Below, piece by piece: positions 1 to 5,024 of a stretch of DNA of 6,013 nucleotides. The notes under the pieces are model-generated. The model searched no databases and had not been told where the DNA came from. It saw nothing but the letters and a program-made list of their open reading frames with translations. The stretch is from Caldilineales bacterium (GTDB lineage: Bacteria > Chloroflexota > Anaerolineae > JAAEKA01), in assembly GCA_021463315.1 (NCBI GenBank), contig JAJTXO010000261.1:1-6013 (forward strand), given 5' to 3'. Positions within the stretch are counted from its first letter, which is position 1; each line of letters starts with the position of its first letter. A program made the position numbers and the translations under genes.

Positions 1-15
1 ACGCTCTTCCGATCT
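1..15 (+). other. Illumina adapter remnant at contig end
   Basis: The first 15 bases, ACGCTCTTCCGATCT, are identical to the 3' end of the standard Illumina TruSeq universal/read-1 adapter. An exact 15-base match at the very first base of the sequence is best explained by untrimmed adapter carried into the assembly. The biological sequence therefore probably starts at about position 16, and nothing upstream of gene 1 beyond about 47 bases can be read. Confidence 0.9.
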
Positions 16-49
16 GCGATCCCGGCCGGCGCGCCCGCTATGGCCGCCG

Positions 50-59
50 AAGCGAGGGA
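50..59 (+). promoter_or_regulatory. Putative Shine-Dalgarno of the DUF2079 gene
   Basis: The string AAGCGAGGGA ends 3 nt before the ATG at 63, and its GAGG core pairs with the 16S rRNA 3' end. The same 10-mer occurs before the aminotransferase gene at 3762-3771. It supports the start at 63 rather than the out-of-frame ATG at 59, which overlaps the motif. Confidence 0.5.
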
Positions 60-62
60 TGC

Positions 63-2690
63 ATGAGCCACCGCTTGAGCCGCGGCCTGCCGCCTCGCTG
101 GGCGCTGCTGACGCTGTGGGCGCTGATCATCGCCTTCAGCGCCTATTTCTCAGCCGTCGCCATCCGCCGCCACGATGCACACCTGACCCACAAGGCCGAC
201 CTGGGCCAGATCGACCAGGCCATCTGGAACACCGCCCAGGGCCGCTTCGTGCAGGAAGTGAAAGGGGAGCAGCTCAGCACCCGCCTCAGCGACCATGTCG
301 AGCCGATCTTCCTGCCGCTGTCCGGGCTCTTCCTGCTCTGGGACGACGTGCGGATCCTGTTGATCGCCCAGGTGGTGGCCGTGGCCCTGGGCGCGTGGCC
401 CCTTTTCTTCATCGCCTGGCAGCGGCTGGACCTGCACTGGGGCCGCGAGCCAGCCTTCAGCCCGGCCGCCTCGCCCAGAACGCCCAGCGCCACCGCCGGC
501 TACCAGGCCCTGGCCGCGCTGGCCTTCGTGCTGGCCTATCTGCTCTATCCCCCGCTGCAGGCCGCGCTGCTGACCGAGTTCCATGCCCTGCCTTTGGCCA
601 CGCCGCTGCTGCTGCTGGCCTTCCTCTTCAGCGAGCGCCAGCAGTGGGGCCGTTTCATTCTGGCCAGCCTGTTGGTGGCCACCGTGCAGGAGGGGATGGC
701 GCTGTTGACGGCCGCGCTGGGCCTCTACGCGCTGGCCCGCGGGCTCTGGCTGCACCGACGGCTGGCCGCCACGCAGCGCGGGCCGACGCGCTGGCCCGCG
801 CTGGCCGGCGCCATTGTCCTGCTGGCTGGGCTGCTCTGGTTCTCCCTGGCCACCTTCGTCGTCATCCCTGACCACGCGGCCGCGGCCTATGGCCTGAGCG
901 AAAGCCCCTACGTCGCCCGCTTCGGCGCGCTGGGCGACAGCTTCGGCGACGTGGTGCGCACCATGCTCACACGGCCCGGCCAGACGCTGCGGGTGGCGCT
1001 GGAGCCGGCGCGGCTAGGCTATCTGTTTCGCTTGATCGCGCCGGTCGGCTTTCTGGCGCTCTTTGGGCCAGAGATCCTGCTGATCGGCCTGCCCCTGCTG
1101 CTGGCCAACCTGCTCAGCGGCTTTCCCTTCCAATACAGCGGCCTGCTGCACTATTCCGCGCCGCTGGCCGCCTTCGCGCTCATGGGCGCCGTTGTCGGCA
1201 GCCAGCGGCTGCGCCGGCTCACCCGGCGCGTCGCCCTGTCGCTGCGCAACCGCCGCCTGTGGCAGGTCCACCGCGCCTATGCCCCCCTGACCCTCTGGCT
1301 GCTGGTCTGGAGCATCGCCAGCCAGATCGCCTGGGGCTATCTGCCGACCGGCGCGCGGCGCGACCAAATCTGGCCCACCGTCGGCGAGCATCACCGCCTG
1401 CTGGCCCGCTTCAGCCAGCAGATCCCGCAGGACGCGGCCCTTTCCACCATGGCCACCCTGCATCCGCACCTCAGCCACCGCCAGCGTCTCTACGAGTTTC
1501 CCGCGCTGGCCGACAGCCAGTACGTGCTGCTGGATGTCGCAGCCACCAGCGGCTGGGCTATGCATCCCACCGCCCTGCGCGATCGCGTGCAGGAGCTGCT
1601 GGCCTCGGGCCAGTGGGCCGTGCAGGACGCAGCCGACGGCTACCTGCTGCTGCGCCGCCAGGAAAACAGCCCCACCACCGACATCGCCGCGCTGCCGGCC
1701 GAGTTCTTCAGCTTCGCCCAGCCCAGCGGCCAGCCGCAGCACCCCCTGGATCTGGTCTACACCGGCCCGCAAGGAGAGCAGGTCCAGCTCATCGGCTACG
1801 ATCTGTTGCCCGATCCGCAGTGGCGCAGGACGGCCTTCCGGCTCTACTGGCAGGCGCTGACGCCGCTGCCGGCTGGCCTCACCCTGCGCGCCTTTGCCAT
1901 GACCCCCGACGGCCGCGAGGTGGACAGCAGCGACGAGCGGCCGCTGATCCAAACGCTGTGGCTGCCGCCCGAACGCTGGCAGCCGGGCCAGGTGGTGGTC
2001 ACCGACAAGCTGGCCTGGTATCTGCCCGCGCAATGGGCGCTGGCGGCCGGCATCTACCAGGGCAGCGCCTGGAGCGATCTGGCCGGCCGCTGGCGAGTCC
2101 AGGCGGGCGATCCGACCACCACCCTCTTCGACGCCGCCACCTGGACCACCCTGGGCGCCTGGCAGTGGCAGCACAGCCGGCTGCAGCCGATGGCGCCGCC
2201 CCAGTTTGCCGCGCTGGACGAAACCTTCGGCGGCGACGGCTGGCTGGTGTCGTTGAGCGGCGTCGAGGAGCCGCGCCGCGCCGCGCCCGGCAGCCAGGTG
2301 CCGATCACGCTGCGCTGGCAGGCGCAAGGCCCCTCGCCGCGCGATCTGACCGTCTTCCTGCACGTGCGCAATGCCCAAGGCGCCATCGTGGCCCAGGGCG
2401 ACGCCATGCCGACCTGGTTTGGGGTGCAGCCCACCACCCAATGGCCAGCCAGCCCGACGATCTTCGGCGCCCACAGCATCCAGTTGCCAACCGACCTGAA
2501 GCCGGGCGTCTACGATCTGGTGGCCGGCTGGTACTACTGGCAAACGCTGGAGCGGCTGGCGCTGCTGGACGACGCCGGCCAGCCCATGGGCGACAGCCTG
2601 GTGGTGGGCAAGCTGGAGGTGGACACCACCGCGGCGCTGCATCCCGACCTGGCCTGCGCGGTCGCGCCGGAAGCGTGCGCCAGCCAGTAG
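63..2690 (+). CDS. DUF2079 integral membrane protein (GT-C-like) with two C-terminal beta-sandwich repeats
   Basis: 875 aa; role probably glycan or sugar transfer at the membrane, but DUF2079 has no settled reaction. Residues about 12-430 are a polytopic membrane core with roughly 8-10 hydrophobic segments (for example 12-34, 97-118, 147-172, 195-226, 245-267, 320-352, 405-427). The first outer loop carries the family motif ADLGQIDQAIWN (45-56), followed by LSDHVEPIFL (75-84); D46, D51 and E80 are candidate acidic residues by analogy with GT-C enzymes. Residues 454-501 hold the second family block, with PHLSHR, YEFP and YVLLD. About 560-690 and 720-855 look like two related extracytoplasmic beta-rich units sharing an LxWQA-type strand (YWQA 595-598, RWQA 751-754). 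Many DUF2079 proteins end near 500 aa, so this is a long form. No upstream in-frame stop precedes the start before the adapter, but the SD and the short N-tail before TM1 fit 63. The stop is TAG. Confidence 0.88.
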   Translation: MSHRLSRGLPPRWALLTLWALIIAFSAYFSAVAIRRHDAHLTHKADLGQIDQAIWNTAQGRFVQEVKGEQLSTRLSDHVEPIFLPLSGLFLLWDDVRILLIAQVVAVALGAWPLFFIAWQRLDLHWGREPAFSPAASPRTPSATAGYQALAALAFVLAYLLYPPLQAALLTEFHALPLATPLLLLAFLFSERQQWGRFILASLLVATVQEGMALLTAALGLYALARGLWLHRRLAATQRGPTRWPALAGAIVLLAGLLWFSLATFVVIPDHAAAAYGLSESPYVARFGALGDSFGDVVRTMLTRPGQTLRVALEPARLGYLFRLIAPVGFLALFGPEILLIGLPLLLANLLSGFPFQYSGLLHYSAPLAAFALMGAVVGSQRLRRLTRRVALSLRNRRLWQVHRAYAPLTLWLLVWSIASQIAWGYLPTGARRDQIWPTVGEHHRLLARFSQQIPQDAALSTMATLHPHLSHRQRLYEFPALADSQYVLLDVAATSGWAMHPTALRDRVQELLASGQWAVQDAADGYLLLRRQENSPTTDIAALPAEFFSFAQPSGQPQHPLDLVYTGPQGEQVQLIGYDLLPDPQWRRTAFRLYWQALTPLPAGLTLRAFAMTPDGREVDSSDERPLIQTLWLPPERWQPGQVVVTDKLAWYLPAQWALAAGIYQGSAWSDLAGRWRVQAGDPTTTLFDAATWTTLGAWQWQHSRLQPMAPPQFAALDETFGGDGWLVSLSGVEEPRRAAPGSQVPITLRWQAQGPSPRDLTVFLHVRNAQGAIVAQGDAMPTWFGVQPTTQWPASPTIFGAHSIQLPTDLKPGVYDLVAGWYYWQTLERLALLDDAGQPMGDSLVVGKLEVDTTAALHPDLACAVAPEACASQ

Positions 2691-2693
2691 AAA

Positions 2694-2728
2694 CGATGAA
2701 CGATGAACGATGAACGATGAACGATGAA
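2694..2728 (+). repeat. Heptanucleotide array (CGATGAA)x5
   Basis: Five perfect head-to-tail CGATGAA units begin 3 nt after the stop of gene 1. The array is AT-richer than its GC-rich surroundings. Each unit contains ATGA, so every unit offers an ATG, and the reading ATG AAC GAT GAA CGA TGA closes after five residues (MNDER) on a TGA overlapping the ATG two units on. It resembles the heptameric short tandem repeats known from some cyanobacteria, but its function is unknown. Confidence 0.95.
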
Positions 2729-2767
2729 TGCTGGGGCTACTATGCCAATCGAAACGATGAACGATGA
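2717..2767 (+). other. 16-codon mini-ORF coupled by ATGA to the epimerase start
   Basis: An ATG at 2717, in the fourth heptad of the first copy, opens MNDECWGYYANRNDER and stops at TGA 2765-2767. Its first 12 residues are identical to the true N-terminus of the epimerase. The stop overlaps the epimerase ATG (2764) as ATGA, the classic translational-coupling arrangement. It is most simply a by-product of the local duplication. It could act as a leader that feeds ribosomes to the epimerase, but no Shine-Dalgarno is visible in front of it. Confidence 0.4.
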
Positions 2768-2775
2768 ACGATGAA
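2755..2775 (+). repeat. Heptanucleotide array (CGATGAA)x3 at the epimerase start
   Basis: Three perfect CGATGAA units; the second contains the ATG (2764) used by the epimerase gene and the third encodes part of its residues 2-4. Seven is not a multiple of three, so each unit gained or lost here changes which ATG lies in frame with the Rossmann fold. No Shine-Dalgarno can be seen inside or just before the array. Confidence 0.95.
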
Positions 2776-3762
2776 TGCTGGGGCTACTATGCCAATCGCC
2801 GCGTGCTGATCACCGGCGGGCTGGGCTTTATCGGCTCCAACCTGGCGCGGCGGCTGGTGGGGCTGGGCAGCCAGGTGCTGCTGGTCGATTCGCTGGTGCC
2901 GGACTACGGCGGCAATCGCTTCAACATCGCCGGCATCGAGGACCGCGTGACGGTCAACATCGCCGATGTGCGCGATCCGCACGCGATGAACGCGCTGGTT
3001 CCCGGCCATGACGTGCTCTTCAACCTGGCCGGGCAGGTCAGCCACCTGGACTCCATGGCCGATCCCTTCACCGATCTGGAGATCAACGCCCGCAGCCAGC
3101 TCTTCATCCTGGAGGCCTGCCGGCTGCACAACCCCGCGATCAAGATCGTCTATGCCGGCACGCGGCAGAGCTATGGCCGGCCGCTCTATCTGCCGCTGGA
3201 TGAGGAGCACCGCAACCGCCCCACCGACATCAACGGCGTCAACAAGCTGGCCGGCGAGTGGTATCACCTGGTCTACGGCCACGCCCACGGCCTGCGCACG
3301 TGCAGCCTGCGTTTGACCAACACCTACGGCCCGCGCCAACTGATGAAGCACAGCCGGCAGGGTTTCATCGCCTGGTTCGTGCGCCAGGCGGTGGAGGGAC
3401 GCGAGATCCAGGTCTACGGCGACGGCCAGCAGCGCCGCGATCTGACCTATGTGGACGATGTGGTGGATGCCTTTCTGGCCGCGGGCGCCAGCGACGCGGC
3501 CAACGGCCAGGTGCTCAATCTGGGCGGCCAGGCGCCCATCAGCCTGCTGGAGCTGGCCCATCTGATCGTCGAGATCGCGGGGCAGGGCAGCGTGCGGCTG
3601 ATCCCCTGGCCCGACGAGCGCCGCCGCATCGACGTGGGCGATGTCTACTCCAGCTATGAGCTGATCCAGCGCACGCTGGGCTGGCAGCCCCAGACGCCGC
3701 TGCGCGCGGGGCTGACGCGCATGGTGCAGTTCTATCAGGAGCATAGACGGCACTACTGGTAA
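2764..3762 (+). CDS. NAD-dependent nucleotide-sugar epimerase/dehydratase (extended SDR) with Asn at the catalytic Tyr position
   Basis: 332 aa, a normal length for the family. It probably oxidises or epimerises a UDP- or dTDP-sugar in the cytoplasm, supplying the aminotransferase gene 20 nt downstream. The Rossmann NAD site is TGGLGFIG (17-24), with D42 after the second strand binding the ribose. VLFNLAGQVSH (84-94) is the loop after strand four, and AGTRQSYG (131-138) places T133 at the Ser/Thr of the catalytic triad. The YxxxK site reads N157-G-V-N-K161, so the Lys is kept but the Tyr is Asn. LTNTYGPR (184-191) and QRRDLTYVDD (223-232) are the usual substrate-domain blocks. The start at 2764 is the first ATG in frame (TGA at 2758-2760 upstream) and gives a 12-residue tail before the first strand; it lies inside a heptad repeat and has no visible SD. 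The exact substrate cannot be told. The Asn may mark a distinct subfamily rather than a dead enzyme. Confidence 0.9.
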   Translation: MNDECWGYYANRRVLITGGLGFIGSNLARRLVGLGSQVLLVDSLVPDYGGNRFNIAGIEDRVTVNIADVRDPHAMNALVPGHDVLFNLAGQVSHLDSMADPFTDLEINARSQLFILEACRLHNPAIKIVYAGTRQSYGRPLYLPLDEEHRNRPTDINGVNKLAGEWYHLVYGHAHGLRTCSLRLTNTYGPRQLMKHSRQGFIAWFVRQAVEGREIQVYGDGQQRRDLTYVDDVVDAFLAAGASDAANGQVLNLGGQAPISLLELAHLIVEIAGQGSVRLIPWPDERRRIDVGDVYSSYELIQRTLGWQPQTPLRAGLTRMVQFYQEHRRHYW

Positions 3763-3771
3763 AGCGAGGGA
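3762..3771 (+). promoter_or_regulatory. Putative Shine-Dalgarno of the aminotransferase gene
   Basis: AAGCGAGGGA begins on the last base of the epimerase TAA and is identical to the 10-mer before gene 1. The gap to the ATG at 3783 is 11 nt, longer than usual. Between them is TAGAACGATG, a single unexpanded form of the CGATG context that precedes the epimerase. Confidence 0.5.
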
Positions 3772-3782
3772 GCGCTAGAACG

Positions 3783-4880
3783 ATGCCCATTCCCTTTGTC
3801 GATCTGCAGGCTGCCTATCTGGAGCAGCAAGAAGCGCTGGACCGCGCCGCGCTGGAGGTGTTGCGCTCCGGCTGGTACGTGCTGGGGCCGCAGGTGCGCG
3901 CCTTCGAGCAAGAATTCGCGGCCTGGCTGGGCCTGCCCGACGCGGCCGGCGTGGCCTCCGGCACCGATGCGCTGCTGCTGGCGCTGCGGGCCTGCCAGAT
4001 CGAGCCGGGCGACGAGGTGATCGTTCCCAGCCACACCGCGGTGGCCACAGTGGCCGCCGTGGAGCTGGCCGGCGGCCGGCCGGTCTTCGTCGATATCCGG
4101 CCGGACAGCCTCACCCTGGACCCGGACGCGGTCGCGGCCGCCATCACCCCCCGGACGCGCGGCCTGGTGGCCGTTCACCTCTACGGGCAGATGGCCGAGC
4201 TGGACCCGCTGGCCGCGCTGGCCGAGCGCCACGGGCTCTGGCTGGTGGAGGACTGCGCCCAGGCCCACGGCGCCAGCAGTCAGGGCCGGCCGGCCGGCTC
4301 GGTGGGCCATATCGCCGCGTTCAGCTTCTATCCCACCAAGAATCTGGGCGCGGCCGGCGACGGCGGGCTGGTGGCCAGCCGCCAGCCGGAGCTGATCGAG
4401 CGGGTGCGTCTGCTGCGCCAGTACGGCTGGCGCGAGCGCTACATCAGCGAGGCGGCTGGCCTGAACAGCCGGCTGGATGAACTTCAGGCCGCGCTGCTGC
4501 GTGTCAAGCTGCGCCGGCTGGATGCCTGGAACCGCCAGCGCCAGGCGCTGGCCGCGGCCTACGATGAGGCGCTGGCTGGCTCGACCGTTGCCACGCCGCG
4601 GGTGCTGCCCGGCAACCAGCACGTCTATCATCTCTACGTGGTGCGCAGCCCCCAGCGGGACGCGCTGCTGGAGCATCTGGCGCACCACGGCATCAGCGCA
4701 GCCATCCACTACCCGCTGCCGGTCCATCAGCAGCCGGCCTACCGCCATCTGGCCCCGGCCGGCGGCCTGCCCGCCACCGAGCGCGCCGCGGCCGAGATCC
4801 TCTCGTTGCCCATCTATCCGCAGATGCCCGCAGACCATATCGCCCAGGTGGCGCGCTGTATCCACCAGTTCAGAAGCTGA
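3783..4880 (+). CDS. DegT/DnrJ/EryC1/StrS family PLP-dependent sugar aminotransferase
   Basis: 365 aa, full length for the family. It transfers an amino group, normally from glutamate, to a keto-sugar nucleotide in the cytoplasm. Visible landmarks are PFVDLQAAY (4-12) at the N-terminus, SGTDALLLAL (59-68) for the PLP phosphate, PSHTAVAT (82-89) near the ring, VEDCAQAHGA (155-164) with D157 for the pyridine nitrogen, and SFYPTKNLGA (181-190) with K186 as the Schiff-base lysine. NSRLDELQAA (228-237) and HYPLPVHQQPAY (309-320) complete the family pattern. No key residue is missing. The overall style is closest to 3-aminotransferases of dideoxyhexose pathways (TylB/DesV/FdtB type), although 3- versus 4-amino specificity and the nucleotide carrier cannot be read from sequence. 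It starts 20 nt after the epimerase stop, so the two probably form one operon and act on the same sugar. The start is supported by the family's typical short N-terminus. Confidence 0.94.
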   Translation: MPIPFVDLQAAYLEQQEALDRAALEVLRSGWYVLGPQVRAFEQEFAAWLGLPDAAGVASGTDALLLALRACQIEPGDEVIVPSHTAVATVAAVELAGGRPVFVDIRPDSLTLDPDAVAAAITPRTRGLVAVHLYGQMAELDPLAALAERHGLWLVEDCAQAHGASSQGRPAGSVGHIAAFSFYPTKNLGAAGDGGLVASRQPELIERVRLLRQYGWRERYISEAAGLNSRLDELQAALLRVKLRRLDAWNRQRQALAAAYDEALAGSTVATPRVLPGNQHVYHLYVVRSPQRDALLEHLAHHGISAAIHYPLPVHQQPAYRHLAPAGGLPATERAAAEILSLPIYPQMPADHIAQVARCIHQFRS

Positions 4881-4895
4881 CGCGTTACCGACTGA

Positions 4896-4985
4896 AAGAC
4901 TTCGGAAGTCGCCGCATCAGGGTTGAACCTGGCCTTTCACCCGAAACTGTGTTCTTGCGAGTGCTGCGGCGACTTCCGAAGTCTT
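4896..4985. repeat. 90-bp REPIN/MITE-like element with perfect 21-bp inverted ends
   Basis: The arms 4896-4916 and 4965-4985 are exact reverse complements over 21 bp, separated by 48 nt. Each arm contains its own 13-bp palindrome GACTTC-N-GAAGTC (4898-4910 and 4971-4983). A small stem TTTC-ACCC-GAAA (4935-4946) sits exactly on the symmetry axis (4940.5). Two palindromic units in inverted orientation around a short spacer is the layout of REPINs mobilised by RAYT transposases, or of a small MITE. No transposase is in the window. There is no T-tract after the right arm, so it is not a standard intrinsic terminator. As RNA it would still form a strong hairpin between genes 3 and 4. It occupies most of the 144-nt gap 4881-5024. 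Confidence 0.85.
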
Positions 4986-5024
4986 GCGCTGGGCAATACC
5001 ACTGACGCTTCCTCTTTCTGCGCC

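Larger units (their letters stand above)
2690..2797 (+). repeat. Tandem duplication (61 bp + 47 bp) covering the start of the epimerase gene
   Basis: Copy A (2690-2750) and copy B (2751-2797) each read GAAA, then CGATGAA heptads, then an identical 22-nt block (2729-2750 and 2776-2797) encoding the first residues of the downstream epimerase. Copy A has five heptads and copy B three, so the copies differ by exactly 14 nt. Copy B runs into the intact epimerase gene; copy A is a stranded partial start. Slipped-strand or unequal exchange between heptads would explain it, and a misassembly would look the same. Confidence 0.95.

Noticed and set aside
28..35. GGCGCGCC (AscI site) close behind the adapter, suggesting a synthetic linker
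   Set aside because: An 8-mer of only G and C is not surprising in sequence this GC-rich, and no cloning-vector sequence accompanies it.
59..871. 270-codon open frame overlapping the start of gene 1, beginning at ATG 59
   Set aside because: It is out of frame with the DUF2079 gene, Pro/Arg/Ala-rich and without recognisable motifs; a typical GC-rich shadow frame.
1014..2642. 542-codon open frame on the minus strand opposite gene 1, and similar long minus frames opposite genes 2 and 3 (2740-3753, 3753-4865)
   Set aside because: They are Gln/Gly/Arg-rich antisense frames opposite well-supported genes, expected from strong third-position GC bias; no family motifs are seen.
1259..2713. 484-codon + strand frame ending inside the heptad array
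   Set aside because: It is a shadow of gene 1 with low-complexity Pro/Ala/Arg composition; it ends in MNDER only because it runs into the heptads.
2690..2797. CRISPR-like array in the repeated region between genes 1 and 2
   Set aside because: The repeats are contiguous heptads and a coding duplication, with no spacers of regular length and no dyad symmetry.
4896..4990. Inverted repeat read as a Rho-independent terminator for the epimerase-aminotransferase operon
   Set aside because: There is no run of T after the right arm (GCGCTGGG follows), and the 48-nt loop is far longer than usual.
4877..5008. CTGACGC (4877-4883 and 5002-5008) and TACC(G)ACTGA (4886-4895 and 4997-5005) on both sides of the inverted-repeat element as a target-site duplication
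   Set aside because: The matches are short and imperfect, and the right-hand copies do not abut the element (11-16 nt away); chance is as likely.
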